Below are positions 40,312-49,323 of a stretch of DNA of 64,000 bases, piece after piece. A program made the translations under genes and the position numbers. The stretch covers positions 1 through 64,000 of the forward strand of contig UQKQ01000009.1 in NCBI GenBank assembly GCA_900541645.1, written 5' to 3'. The stretch is from an uncultured Collinsella sp. (GTDB lineage Bacteria > Actinomycetota > Coriobacteriia > Coriobacteriales > Coriobacteriaceae). How positions within the stretch are numbered: the stretch's first letter is position 1; each line of letters starts with the position of its first letter. The notes under the pieces were generated by a model. It searched no databases and had not been told where the DNA came from. It saw nothing but the letters and a program-made list of their open reading frames with translations.

Positions 40312-41202
40312 CTACAGGGTTCGTCCGAGCCTGAGATCGAGCTCGGTTGTGGGGCAGGCTGCCTGTCCGTGCGGCTCGCAAGCGCCAAGGGTTCCAAAGC
40401 GATGGAGCGTTGCGACGGGCGTGGTGTAGGCGAGCCGCAGCTGATGCTCGATAGGGGCACATCCGTCATTTTTGTAATGAGCCGCGTAGTACTGCGCGAT
40501 GCTGGCGTTCATCTCGCTGCCATTGCGATGGCGCTCAAACTGGCGTCTGCAGGTCTCGATGATCTTTGCTACCGACTTGGGTGCCGTCGCGGGAACAAGG
40601 GCGAGATAGCCCTCAAATAGCTCGTTGATGCTCAGGAGGCACAGCAGGTCGATCAGCGTCCTTATGGCTGCTCCCTCGGCGGAAAAGTGCGCGGTCATGC
40701 GGTTATATCGGTTGCGGTCGACGATGGCCGCATGGGGTCTTGGAGTTTTCTGCCCCGTGGTCCCGGGCTTTTGCTGCGCCTGTGTATTGAGCTCGACGTT
40801 GCAGCGCTTGAGGCCGTCCAACGGAAGGAACAGTGCGGTGCGCAGGGTGTTCCGCTTGCTTTCGAGTTCATGACGCTCGTCGGGTTCCCATTCGAGCTTG
40901 AGTTTCGTGTCGAGCGCCGTAAGCATATGGGCTAGGCAGCCTACGGTAAGAACGTACGAATCGTTGTCGCGTTTTGGGGCATAGGGGTCTGTCAGCTTGC
41001 GAATGTCGGGGTCGCCCATGATCTTTGTGCAGCGCTTCAGCAGTTGAGGGTGGTCGGCCAAGATCGTCGCGAGCGGTAGCGACGCGTAGTTCTTGATGGT
41101 CGCGGCGGCAAAGGCGGCGTCATATTCGTTTGCATATGCTCGCTCAATGCGGGCATCCAGAATGCTTTTCTTATCGCCGTCTACAGCGTGGTGGTTTGTC
41201 AT
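40312..41202 (-). CDS. Uncharacterised protein, first gene of the ClpP/VirD4-like cassette
   Basis: 296 residues, no family recognised. Charged and soluble: no signal peptide or membrane helix. Hydrophobic patch RTLIDLLCLLSINELFEGYLALV (about 195-217) may be a helix-rich core; a C-terminal region has CEPHGQAACP. ATG 41202 with TTGGAG six bases upstream was chosen; the frame upstream is open for 52 more codons but encodes a His/Gln repeat from iteron-like DNA. ClpP-like gene starts 63 bp after its stop. Confidence 0.65.
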   Translation of the reverse strand: MTNHHAVDGDKKSILDARIERAYANEYDAAFAAATIKNYASLPLATILADHPQLLKRCTKIMGDPDIRKLTDPYAPKRDNDSYVLTVGCLAHMLTALDTKLKLEWEPDERHELESKRNTLRTALFLPLDGLKRCNVELNTQAQQKPGTTGQKTPRPHAAIVDRNRYNRMTAHFSAEGAAIRTLIDLLCLLSINELFEGYLALVPATAPKSVAKIIETCRRQFERHRNGSEMNASIAQYYAAHYKNDGCAPIEHQLRLAYTTPVATLHRFGTLGACEPHGQAACPTTELDLRLGRTL

Positions 41203-41236
41203 AGCTTCTCCAATCGGTTGATGTTCGTGCTGTTTG

Positions 41237-41287
41237 TTGATGTGTTGGTTGTCGTGAGTGATGTGCTTGCCGTGGGTGATGTGCTGA
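41237..41287 (-). repeat. Three iteron-like direct repeats upstream of the cassette
   Basis: TTGATGTGTTGG (41237), GTGATGTGCTTG (41258) and GTGATGTGCTGA (41276), spaced 21 and 18 bp, 35-85 bp before the first gene of the cassette. Possible regulator binding sites. Confidence 0.5.
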
Positions 41288-41691
41288 CGTTGGGGTGCTA
41301 TGCGGTTTTCAATGAGCCCGTGAGGCAGTTGCTGCAGGGGCGGGATGGAACGGCCCATGCAAGGCGGAAGGCATCGTGCTCAAAATCGAGACAGCAATGC
41401 CCTGGGTGCCTCACATGTGGCAGTTACCTCATTAAGTTGTCATTGCGTTTGGGGTTGTACTTTGCCGATCTTCCTTCTCTTACACGCTAAAACTCAAACT
41501 TCATATGCTCGATCTACTTAAAACCGCAACGGCGGTCTTTTATCAACTTATATGTCGGAACGCGTCTTTGCAAGTACTTTTTTGCGTTTGTTTCAAATGG
41601 GGTGGTTTTGCAACCGTCATACGCGCGCTTTGCGAACGTGCCCCGGCTCGGATAAGATAGTGCGCGATAAAAACGATGCAAGGAGGCACAT
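41288..41691. other. Gene-free stretch between the cassette and the HAD gene
   Basis: No gene is supported. A small ACCGC/GCGGT hairpin flanked by A and T runs lies at 41522-41541 and could terminate in either direction. The last bases (AGGAGGCAC) are the Shine-Dalgarno of the HAD gene. Confidence 0.5.
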
Positions 41692-42534
41692 ATGGCAATT
41701 AAAGCCATCGCAATGGATATCGACGGTACGCTTACCAACGATCAGAAGGTGATCAGCCCGCGTACGCGCGAGAAGCTGCTCGCGGCGCAGGAGTCGGGCA
41801 TTAAGCTCATCTTGGCTTCGGGCCGTCCCGCATGGGGGCTGCACGCCTTGGCGCAGGAGCTCGATCTTCAAAACCATGACGGTCTGCTAGTTGCTTTCAA
41901 TGGCGCGCATGTGGTCGACGCTCAGACCGATGAGGTCCTTTTTGACCAGGCCATGCCGGCTGACGAACTGCACCGTCTGATTGATCACCTGCGTAATTTT
42001 GACGTGATCCCTATGATTTCGCTCGGTCGCGATTTGCACGTCGAGGACTCGTACCATTGCATGATCACGCTGCCTGACGGCTCGCAGAAGAATATCGTCA
42101 AGTATGAGCGCGACGCGTGCGATCTTAAGATCCGCGAGGTGGAGAGCCTGCATGAGGTCGCTGATGCTTATCCCGTGGACAAGCTACTCACTGCGGGCGA
42201 CCCGGCATACCTGCAGGCGCATTACGAGGAGATGTATGCGCCCTTTAAGCAGACGCTTTCGGGCATGTTTACGGCCGACTGGTACTTTGAGTACATGGCG
42301 CCCGGTATCGACAAGGCCTGCGCGCTCGAGGGTGCCCTGCCCAAGCTCGGCATCGATGCCAGCGAGGTCGTATCGTTTGGCGACGGCCAGAACGACAAGT
42401 CCATGATTGAGTGGGCCGGCACCGGTGTTGCCATGGGCAACGCCGTCGATGAGGTTAAGGCTGTAGCCCAGATGGTGACCGCCAATAACAACGAAGATGG
42501 CATTGCGGTGGCACTGGATAAGCTACTGGGCTAG
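41692..42534 (+). CDS. Cof-type HAD phosphatase
   Basis: 280 residues, class IIB HAD hydrolase. Motif I AMDIDGTLTND, motif II in LASGRPAWG, motif III/IV KACALEGALPKLGI and VSFGDGQNDKSM. Likely a sugar-phosphate phosphatase; substrate unknown. AGGAGG before the ATG. Separated from the next HAD gene by a terminator. Confidence 0.92.
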   Translation: MAIKAIAMDIDGTLTNDQKVISPRTREKLLAAQESGIKLILASGRPAWGLHALAQELDLQNHDGLLVAFNGAHVVDAQTDEVLFDQAMPADELHRLIDHLRNFDVIPMISLGRDLHVEDSYHCMITLPDGSQKNIVKYERDACDLKIREVESLHEVADAYPVDKLLTAGDPAYLQAHYEEMYAPFKQTLSGMFTADWYFEYMAPGIDKACALEGALPKLGIDASEVVSFGDGQNDKSMIEWAGTGVAMGNAVDEVKAVAQMVTANNNEDGIAVALDKLLG

Positions 42535-42556
42535 AATCGCCGATAATGCATGGTTC

Positions 42557-42584
42557 GGGCGCCTGCTTACAGGCGCCCTTTTGT
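42557..42584 (+). terminator. Terminator between two HAD genes
   Basis: GGGCGCCTG/CAGGCGCCC stem followed by TTTTGTT. Confidence 0.8.
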
Positions 42585-42597
42585 TAGGGAGGGTGCC

Positions 42598-43257
42598 GTG
42601 TCCGCATTTCCGTTCGACGCCGTTATCTTTGACATGGACGGCGTCATTGTCGATACCGAGTATTACTACCTGGGCGAGACCGCCGCGTTTGCCAAGGAGC
42701 TTGGGCTTAACTTGACTCAAGAGGAGTTGAATGGGCAAGTCGGTACCTCGCATCAGTTCTTCCTGCGTATGCTGGTCGATTGGTTTGAGCGCGCCGGTAA
42801 GGGGCATTTTACTGGCGAGGAAGCGTTGGCCCGTTGGGACGAATGGGCGCATAAGCGTCCGCGCGACTATCAGGCTTTGATTAACCCAGGCGCCGTGGAT
42901 ACGATTCGAGAGCTGCCGCGCCGCGGCGTTCGCGTGGCGCTTGCCAGCTCGTCTCCCATGGATAGCATCGAGGAAGTGCTCAACGCATGCGGGCTGTCGG
43001 ATGCCTTTGAGTATGTGGTGAGCGGCGAGCAGTTTAAGGAGAGCAAGCCCGAGCCCGACATCTACCTGCATGCGCTGGACCTGCTGGGGCTGCCCGCGAA
43101 TCGCTGCTGCTGCGTTGAGGATTCGGTGCCTGGCATCACTGCCGGCAAGCGAGCCGGCCTGACGGTCATTGCCAAGCGCGAGGAGCGCTTTGGCTTTAGC
43201 CAAGATGCCGCGGACAAGATTATCGACCAGCTGCCGGAGCTGCTCACGCTTTCTTAG
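42598..43257 (+). CDS. HAD phosphatase, beta-phosphoglucomutase-like
   Basis: 219 residues, HAD subfamily IA. Motif I VIFDMDGVIVDTE, motif II LASSSPMDS, motif III Lys in FKESKPEPDIYL, motif IV CVEDSVPGITAGKRAGL. The nucleophile Asp plus Asp pattern fits a phosphatase or mutase for small sugar phosphates. GTG 42598 follows AGGGAGGG and begins the normal N-terminus. Confidence 0.92.
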   Translation: MSAFPFDAVIFDMDGVIVDTEYYYLGETAAFAKELGLNLTQEELNGQVGTSHQFFLRMLVDWFERAGKGHFTGEEALARWDEWAHKRPRDYQALINPGAVDTIRELPRRGVRVALASSSPMDSIEEVLNACGLSDAFEYVVSGEQFKESKPEPDIYLHALDLLGLPANRCCCVEDSVPGITAGKRAGLTVIAKREERFGFSQDAADKIIDQLPELLTLS

Positions 43258-43340
43258 GAGCGCGGTAGTTGCGCGTTTTTCGGGTCTGATGAGTAAATAC
43301 CCGACATTTTGGTGCGGCAGCAAGCATACTTTATGCTAAT

Positions 43341-43380
43341 GCGGGCTTAAGGGCTTGTTGAATGCCCTTGAGCCCGCTTT
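43341..43380 (+). terminator. Hairpin in the leader of the GntR gene
   Basis: GCGGGCTTAAGGGC pairs with GCCCTTGAGCCCGC (one G-U), with a short TTT after it, 28 bp before the GntR start. It may end the HAD transcript or attenuate the regulator gene. Confidence 0.55.
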
Positions 43381-43407
43381 AGACTTAATTGTGCTGGGAG
43401 AGGGTAT

Positions 43408-44151
43408 ATGCCACCGACTGAAGGGCCAACTGACGGTAAAGCAGCGATACCGCTGTACCAACAGGTTATCGATATCATCAAAAACGAAATCAACTCCGGT
43501 GCCTACAAGGCAGGGGCGCGGATACCCAACGAATTCGAATTGGCTGAGAGCTATAAAGTTGGCCGCGTTACCGTGCGACGCGCCATTGAGGAGCTCGTCC
43601 AGCAGGGCTATCTAACGAAGCGACAGGGGAAAGGCACGTTTGTCAATGCCCCCAAGCTCAAGCGCAAGATTCGCCAGAAGGATGACGTCCAGAGTTTTTC
43701 GGACGCATGCCGCGTTAACGGAATGGAACCGGGGGCGCGTGTCATTTCGAGAAAGATACTGCCGGCGGATTCCACCGAAGCACAGTTCTTTGGTGTTCCC
43801 GTTGGAACTGACTTGATTTGCGTTGAGCGCGTGCGTGCTGCCGATGGCGTCCCTGTCATGCTCGAGAACAACATATACGTTTACGAGGACAACGCCTATC
43901 TATCAACGGCACCTCTATCTAACCAATCCATTTTTGAGTTCGTGCGCAACCGGACGGGCCGCACGCCCGCGTTTACCGACCCGTGCACACTCGAGATCGC
44001 GTGCGCGTCGCCCGAGGTCGCTCGACTGTTGGCAGTTCCCGTTGGCGAACCCTTGTTTTATATGGAAGCCTTCTTTTTCGATGAGCAGCGGCGGCCGTTT
44101 ATCATCGGTCGTCAGCGGATCGTTGGGTCTCGCTACGTCTTTGACATCTAG
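43408..44151 (+). CDS. GntR-family regulator (HutC/UTRA type)
   Basis: 247 residues. N-terminal winged helix (IPLYQQVIDIIKNEI, VGRVTVRRAIEELVQQGYL, RQGKGTFV), C-terminal UTRA ligand-binding domain. Members of this group (FrlR, NagR) sense phosphorylated sugars. It precedes, on the same strand, the catabolic gene cluster that starts at 44370 and very likely controls it. Confidence 0.92.
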   Translation: MPPTEGPTDGKAAIPLYQQVIDIIKNEINSGAYKAGARIPNEFELAESYKVGRVTVRRAIEELVQQGYLTKRQGKGTFVNAPKLKRKIRQKDDVQSFSDACRVNGMEPGARVISRKILPADSTEAQFFGVPVGTDLICVERVRAADGVPVMLENNIYVYEDNAYLSTAPLSNQSIFEFVRNRTGRTPAFTDPCTLEIACASPEVARLLAVPVGEPLFYMEAFFFDEQRRPFIIGRQRIVGSRYVFDI

Positions 44152-44163
44152 GACATTGCGAAT

Positions 44164-44199
44164 GGAGACGCCCGGTTGATCATCTCACCGGGCGTCTCC
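44164..44199 (+). terminator. GntR gene terminator
   Basis: GGAGACGCCCGGT/ACCGGGCGTCTCC, 13-bp perfect stem. No T-run, so rho-independent termination is uncertain. Confidence 0.6.
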
Positions 44200-44261
44200 A
44201 TACCGTTCACGGCGCGAACGCAACCGTTCAACCGCGTCGCGGCAATCAGTTTGAAATTATC

Positions 44262-44305
44262 TTGATGATGGGAAAAGCTGCTGGTAATCTATGGAACGTC
44301 ATAGA
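44262..44305 (+). promoter_or_regulatory. Predicted promoter and operator of the catabolic cluster
   Basis: TTGATG (44262-44267), 17-bp spacer, TAATCT (44285-44290). A perfect dyad TCTATG-GAACGT-CATAGA (44288-44305) overlaps the -10 and is a candidate GntR operator. Confidence 0.4.
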
Positions 44306-44369
44306 ACGTTTGCCTTGCGCAGGCGTTGAAGCGAGATGCGATGCAGTCTCGAGTTCTTTGGAGGTATCT

Positions 44370-45833
44370 ATGTCAGATACGAAGGCGAAGAAGACAAACA
44401 GACGTTTTAAGTTCAAATTACCGCATGTCTATACGATCATGTTCTTGCTGATCGTTGTCTTTGCGGTCCTGACTTGGATCGTTCCCTCTGGTCAGTATCA
44501 GCGCAAGACGATTTCGACAGCGGCGGGCGAGCGTGAAGTCGCCGTTGCTGGAACCTATGAACAGGTCGATAAGAACTACACCGATTCCGAGACCGGCGAG
44601 ACCATCAATCTGGGCCAGGATATCTTTGCGGTCCTGCAAGCGCCTACTAAGGGCATCCAGGAGGCTGCCGACGTCGTTGCGTTCGTCTTATTGATTGGCG
44701 GATCGTTCGCAGTCATCACCAAGACCAACGCTTTGAATGCCGGCATGAGCCGTGTGATTAAAAAGCTCAAGAACAAGGACATCCTCATCATTCCCATCAC
44801 GATGACGTTGCTGTCCATTTGCGGCACTACGTTTGGTATGTCTGAGGAAGCCCTGCCGTTCTATGCCATCTTCATTCCCATCATGATGGGTATCGGGTAT
44901 GACTCGATGACGGCGTTTATCATCTGCTTCCTTGGTCCTAACCTGGGATATTGTGCTTCGACCATCGACCCGTTTAATGTTTTGATCGCCCAAGGCATCA
45001 TTGGTATCGAGGGCAATCCTCAGCTGTGGCTGCGCGCCGTTTCTTGGGTCATCTTCACTGCCGTTGGTATCGCATGGGCCATGCGCTACGCCATGCGTGT
45101 CAAGAAAAATCCCGAGTCGTCCATTGTGTACGAGGACGATAAGCTCAAGCGTGTTGAGTTTTCCGTGACCGATGCCTCCATCGAGGAAGAGTTCACTACC
45201 CGTCAGAAGCTCGTGCTTATCGATTTTGCCTGCGGCATGGGCATTATCGTCTGGGGTCTTGTTACCCAGGGCTGGTACATGAATGAGATTTCCGCCGTGT
45301 TCCTTGGTATGGGCTTGCTTGCCGGTATCCTGGGCGGCCTTGACCAGCAGACGATCGCCGAGGAGTTCGTTAAGGGTCTCGCCGACTTTGCGTACGCTGC
45401 CGTCGTTATCGGTATCGCGCGCGGTATTCTGGTCATCGCCGAGGGCGGCATGATCATCGACACCATCCTCCAGGCGCTCGCTACCGCGCTCGCCGGTGCA
45501 CCCGCCGCCGTCTACACCACGTTTATGTATGTCGTCCTTGGCCTGCTCTCTTTGCTGGTTCCCTCGAGTTCTGGCCTGGCGGCGCTCACCATGCCCGTTA
45601 TGGGCCCCCTGACCGAGCTCATGGGCCTCAATCCCGAGGCGGCCGTCACCGCGCTCCAGTTTGCCAACCAGACCATCAACACCATCAGCCCCGTGGCGGG
45701 TATGACGGTCGCCGGGCTTGCCGTGGCTAAGATTTCGTTTGGCCAATGGTGGAAGACCATTTGGAAGTTCTTCATCTTCATGGTCGTGTTTGGCTTGGTC
45801 ATTACTGCCATTTCCGGCATGCTTCCGGCGTAG
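44370..45833 (+). CDS. YfcC-family membrane transporter
   Basis: 487 residues, about 12 hydrophobic helices. Starts with a short Lys/Arg-rich tail (KTNRRFKFKLPHVYT) then FLLIVVFAVLTWIVPSGQY, the typical YfcC/ArcD-type opening; LVPSSSGLAALTMPVMGPL is the conserved C-terminal hairpin. Family members move amino acids, peptides or dicarboxylates by secondary transport. First gene of the catabolic cluster, so it likely imports its substrate. TTGGAGG precedes ATG 44370. Confidence 0.9.
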   Translation: MSDTKAKKTNRRFKFKLPHVYTIMFLLIVVFAVLTWIVPSGQYQRKTISTAAGEREVAVAGTYEQVDKNYTDSETGETINLGQDIFAVLQAPTKGIQEAADVVAFVLLIGGSFAVITKTNALNAGMSRVIKKLKNKDILIIPITMTLLSICGTTFGMSEEALPFYAIFIPIMMGIGYDSMTAFIICFLGPNLGYCASTIDPFNVLIAQGIIGIEGNPQLWLRAVSWVIFTAVGIAWAMRYAMRVKKNPESSIVYEDDKLKRVEFSVTDASIEEEFTTRQKLVLIDFACGMGIIVWGLVTQGWYMNEISAVFLGMGLLAGILGGLDQQTIAEEFVKGLADFAYAAVVIGIARGILVIAEGGMIIDTILQALATALAGAPAAVYTTFMYVVLGLLSLLVPSSSGLAALTMPVMGPLTELMGLNPEAAVTALQFANQTINTISPVAGMTVAGLAVAKISFGQWWKTIWKFFIFMVVFGLVITAISGMLPA

Positions 45834-45842
45834 GTGGTTGTG

Positions 45843-47426
45843 ATGTCTGATCGTTTGACGGTCCTGACGTCTAAGAGCGTCTTTACCGGTACGGGGGACC
45901 TGCCGTTTGAAGGTTTCGTAGCGGTCCGTGGCAATCGAATTGAGGCTGTTGGCGCCAAGTGTGAGGTAGCTTCGTATTTGACCCAGGCGGACGAGGTAGT
46001 TGACCTGGGCGACCGCACCGTCATGCCTGGCCTGATCGATGTGCATACCTTCTATACAGGCTGGGCGCTGCGGACGTTGGGGCCTGATCTGTCCGGCATC
46101 GCTGATGCCAAAGAGGCCGTGTCGCTCTTGCGTGCATGGAAAGAAGATCGTCCGGATTGCGCGGCGGCTTTTGGCCACAACCTACCCGAAACGTTGACAT
46201 CGGATGCCGAGAACGCAAATACAGCAGCTGTGTTTGACGAGTGTTTTGGTGATATCCCCGTCGTCTGCTTTACACCGGGCGCGGATACCTGTGTTCTCAA
46301 TGCTGCCGCCAGTGCGCGATACGGCTTCACACCCCAGGCGTGCTATGCCGAGAAGATCTGGCGCATGATGAGCGATTTCCTCGCGCTGCCCGAGGTGCGT
46401 GCAGGGTATTCGGACTACATGAGCATGCTTAACGAACGCGGCGTTACCGCCATCAAGGAGATGGCGTTTGATGACTACTACGGCTTTGCCGACGAAATGG
46501 CTCGCCGTGAGGAATCTGGTGAGCTGACGGTTCGCGTCTCTATGATGTCGCAGCCGGTGGGTGCCGGTGCAAATCTTGCATATGCCCGCGAGGCGCGAGA
46601 GCGCTTCCGGGGACCGTTCGTTCGTTTTTCTGGCTTCAACCGTATGACCGATCGCGGCGTATGGGCGGGGCTTGCCGAGATGATAGAACCCTATGAGGAC
46701 TCGGCCGATGCGGGCGCTGCCGGCAAGACGGTCGTCGAGGAGCCAGAGTGGGATCTGATTGAGAACGAGCTGCGTGCAATTGATGCTGACGGATTCCGAT
46801 ATTCCTTGCATTGCCAGGGCGATGGCGCCGTTCGTCGCACCGTGGCGCTCTATGCCTCGCTGCCTCGAGACGAGCATGGACGGATGCTTCGCCGCCATGC
46901 GATTACCGATCTCGAGAACTCTGACCCGACCGATCTTGTCGAGTTTGGCAAGTTAGGTGGAATTTGCGAGGTCTATCCGCAGATTCTGACGCTGGACCGA
47001 CGCGAGGATTGCCTGTCGATGATGCGTCGACAAATTGGCGAGACGCGACTTTTGCACAGCTGGAATCGCCGCGGCATGGAAGATTCCGGATGCACAGTGT
47101 GCTGTGGAACGGATTTGCCGCTGCTGATTCCGAGCCTGGGCGAGTCAATCTACAGCGCGTGCGGCGGATTCTTCGCCGACGGACTGCCTGTGAATGAGGT
47201 CAACACGCTGACGCTTGTCGAGCTCTTGCGCGCTTGGACTGCCGGGGGCGCGTACGATCTGATGCGCGAAGACGAGCTGGGTACGCTCGAGGTCGGCAAG
47301 CTTGCCGATATCTGCGTGCTCGATCGGGATGTGTTTGACCTCGATTATCGCGACGCACGCGATCTTGCGGTTGATATGACGATGTCGGACGGACAAATCG
47401 TGTTCGATCGAAATAAGGAGGCATAA
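45843..47426 (+). CDS. YtcJ-like metal-dependent amidohydrolase
   Basis: 527 residues. Amidohydro_3-type protein: N-terminal beta domain (GNRIEAVGAKCEV), MPGLIDVHTFYTG, YSLHCQGDGAVRRTV, RRHAITDLE and CCGTDLPLL. The first metal motif reads H-T-F instead of HxH, so the usual binuclear site may be altered. C-terminal GTLEVGKLADICVLDRD is typical. Starts 9 bp after the transporter gene. Probably hydrolyses an amide or a similar bond in the imported compound. Confidence 0.85.
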   Translation: MSDRLTVLTSKSVFTGTGDLPFEGFVAVRGNRIEAVGAKCEVASYLTQADEVVDLGDRTVMPGLIDVHTFYTGWALRTLGPDLSGIADAKEAVSLLRAWKEDRPDCAAAFGHNLPETLTSDAENANTAAVFDECFGDIPVVCFTPGADTCVLNAAASARYGFTPQACYAEKIWRMMSDFLALPEVRAGYSDYMSMLNERGVTAIKEMAFDDYYGFADEMARREESGELTVRVSMMSQPVGAGANLAYAREARERFRGPFVRFSGFNRMTDRGVWAGLAEMIEPYEDSADAGAAGKTVVEEPEWDLIENELRAIDADGFRYSLHCQGDGAVRRTVALYASLPRDEHGRMLRRHAITDLENSDPTDLVEFGKLGGICEVYPQILTLDRREDCLSMMRRQIGETRLLHSWNRRGMEDSGCTVCCGTDLPLLIPSLGESIYSACGGFFADGLPVNEVNTLTLVELLRAWTAGGAYDLMREDELGTLEVGKLADICVLDRDVFDLDYRDARDLAVDMTMSDGQIVFDRNKEA

Positions 47427-47427
47427 G

Positions 47428-48279
47428 ATGTCTGAATCCAAACCGACGCTGCGCCGCGAGCAGATTGCGGGCATGAATATCCACTACATCATGTGGTCGC
47501 TCGATTACTTCCTTGATGTGCAGCAGCGTTTGGGCTTTGAGTCCATTGAGCTGTGGTGCGCAGAGCCGCATGTGACGCTCGACCACACGGGCTACTTTGA
47601 GGCTGAGGTCCTGGCGAAAAAGGCTGCAGACCGTGGGCTTAGGTATCGTACTCTGTGCCCCGAGAACGTTGTCTATCCTTGGCAGTACTGCGCACGCAAA
47701 CCGCTGCATGAACAGCGCAGCCTGGCGTACTTTAAGCACGGCATTGAGCTTGCCGAGGTACTTGGGTGCGACCGTATGTCCGTCAACTCGGGCTGGGGCG
47801 ACTGGGACGAGGACCGCGAGGAAGCCTGGAAGCGCAGCCGCGAGCACTTGTCCATTCTGGCGGAGTATGCCGGCGAGCACGGTCTGGTGCTTACGATGGA
47901 AAGCCTGCGTCCCGAGGAGAGCAACCTTGTGACGACGGTTTCCGATGCGAAGCGCATGATTGACGAGGTCGCGAGCCCGTACTTACAGCCCATGGTTGAT
48001 ACAACCGCGATGGGCGTTGCTGGCGAGACGCTCGAGGACTGGTTTGCCACCTTTGGTGATGGGGCAATTCACGAGATGCACTTTATCGACGGTGACCCGT
48101 ATGGCCATCTGGTGTGGGGCGATGGCAAGCACGATATGGACGCCTTCGTTGCCACACTCAACGCCCATGGTTTCGACGGCATGCTGGGCCAGGAGATCAC
48201 GGACGGTCGTTACTACGATGACCCGGCGGCGGCAGATGCCAAGAACATGGCCGCATTCGAGAAATATCTGATTGACTAA
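47428..48279 (+). CDS. Sugar-phosphate isomerase/epimerase (FrlC-like TIM barrel)
   Basis: 283 residues, AP-endonuclease-2/xylose-isomerase-like barrel. GFESIELWCAEPH, LVLTMESLRPEESNLV, PMVDTTAMGV and MLGQEITDGRYY carry the acidic/His metal ligands expected for a C3 epimerase such as FrlC (psicoselysine 3-epimerase). GGAGG precedes the ATG, whose stop-start junction with the upstream gene is 1 bp. Confidence 0.85.
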   Translation: MSESKPTLRREQIAGMNIHYIMWSLDYFLDVQQRLGFESIELWCAEPHVTLDHTGYFEAEVLAKKAADRGLRYRTLCPENVVYPWQYCARKPLHEQRSLAYFKHGIELAEVLGCDRMSVNSGWGDWDEDREEAWKRSREHLSILAEYAGEHGLVLTMESLRPEESNLVTTVSDAKRMIDEVASPYLQPMVDTTAMGVAGETLEDWFATFGDGAIHEMHFIDGDPYGHLVWGDGKHDMDAFVATLNAHGFDGMLGQEITDGRYYDDPAAADAKNMAAFEKYLID

Positions 48280-48340
48280 AACAACTATCGGCCACGCAAC
48301 CAACGTCATTGATTGCGGCCAAACAAGAAAGGAACTGGAT

Positions 48341-49309
48341 ATGAACGCACACGATCTGATCAAAGAGGCAATTGCCGAGAAGGGCAAGTTCGACAGCGTC
48401 TACTGGATTGCTTGCGGCGGCTCCATGATCGATTTGATCCCGGCTCATGAGCTTCTGCAGCGCGAGGCAACCACCTTCACTTCGTATATCTATACGGCTC
48501 GCGAGTTCGATATCATGCGTCCGCGTCGTCTGGGCGAGAAGTCCCTGGTCATCGCTTGTAGCCATAGTGGCAACACTCCCGAGGTCGTCGAGGGCTGTGA
48601 GATTGCCCTTGCTGCCGGCGCTACGGTGATCGCCCAGACCGACAACGCTGGATCTAAGATCGACTCCGGCAAGTGGACCACGTGGGTCTACCCGTGGGGC
48701 GAGGGCGTGCCGCAGGCCGAGGTCCCCGCTGGCATTTCGCTGTCGCTTGCGGCCGAGCTGCTCGATCAGCAGGAGGGCTACGCCGATCTTGCCGATATGT
48801 ATGCCGGTATCGCCGAGATGGATAAGATTCTTCCCCCGGCACGTGAGAAGGTAAATGCCGAGCTGGGCGATCGCTTTGCCAAGCTTTGTCAGGAGCACGA
48901 GTTCTTCTATATTCTGGGCAGTGGTCCCAACTTTAGCCAGACCTACGGTTTCGCTATCTGCTCTCTTATGGAGATGCAGTGGCAGCACTGCAGCTACATC
49001 CACTCTGCCGAGTACTTCCACGGCCCCTTCGAGGCTACTCAGGATGGCGTTTTTTACTTCCTGCAGATGGGCTCCAGCGAGTGCCGTGCTATGGACGAGC
49101 GCGCCCTGGCGTTCCTTAAGACGCATACCGATACGCTGATGGTGCTCGATGCCAAGGAGTACGGTATGGAAGCCGTGCCGGCGAGCGTCCGTGCCTATCT
49201 GGACCCGGTGCTGTTCTACGCCATGAACTGCGAGCTGCGTGCTGCACGCGGCAAGGTGTTTGATCACGATCCCGATTTCCGTCGCTATATGGGCGTCGTC
49301 GAGTACTAG
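48341..49309 (+). CDS. FrlB-like fructosamine-6-phosphate deglycase (SIS domain)
   Basis: 322 residues with two SIS domains. The first has WIACGGSMIDL and SHSGNTPEVVEG; the second IHSAEYFHGPFEA. The C-terminus, DPDFRRYMGVVEY, closely recalls E. coli FrlB (NPDERRYYGGLVEY). FrlB cleaves fructoselysine-6-phosphate to lysine and glucose-6-phosphate. AAAGGAAC precedes ATG 48341. Followed 14 bp later by a PfkB kinase gene of FrlD type. Confidence 0.86.
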   Translation: MNAHDLIKEAIAEKGKFDSVYWIACGGSMIDLIPAHELLQREATTFTSYIYTAREFDIMRPRRLGEKSLVIACSHSGNTPEVVEGCEIALAAGATVIAQTDNAGSKIDSGKWTTWVYPWGEGVPQAEVPAGISLSLAAELLDQQEGYADLADMYAGIAEMDKILPPAREKVNAELGDRFAKLCQEHEFFYILGSGPNFSQTYGFAICSLMEMQWQHCSYIHSAEYFHGPFEATQDGVFYFLQMGSSECRAMDERALAFLKTHTDTLMVLDAKEYGMEAVPASVRAYLDPVLFYAMNCELRAARGKVFDHDPDFRRYMGVVEY

Positions 49310-49323
49310 AAGGGACAAAGGCC

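Noticed and set aside
38334..41202. Complete ICE or prophage
   Set aside because: Only a VirD4-like ATPase and a ClpP-like protease are present; no integrase, relaxase, VirB4, capsid or attachment repeats were found.
44688..46178. Long antisense frame over the YfcC and amidohydrolase genes
   Set aside because: Spans two real genes on the plus strand and shows only the composition expected of a complement.
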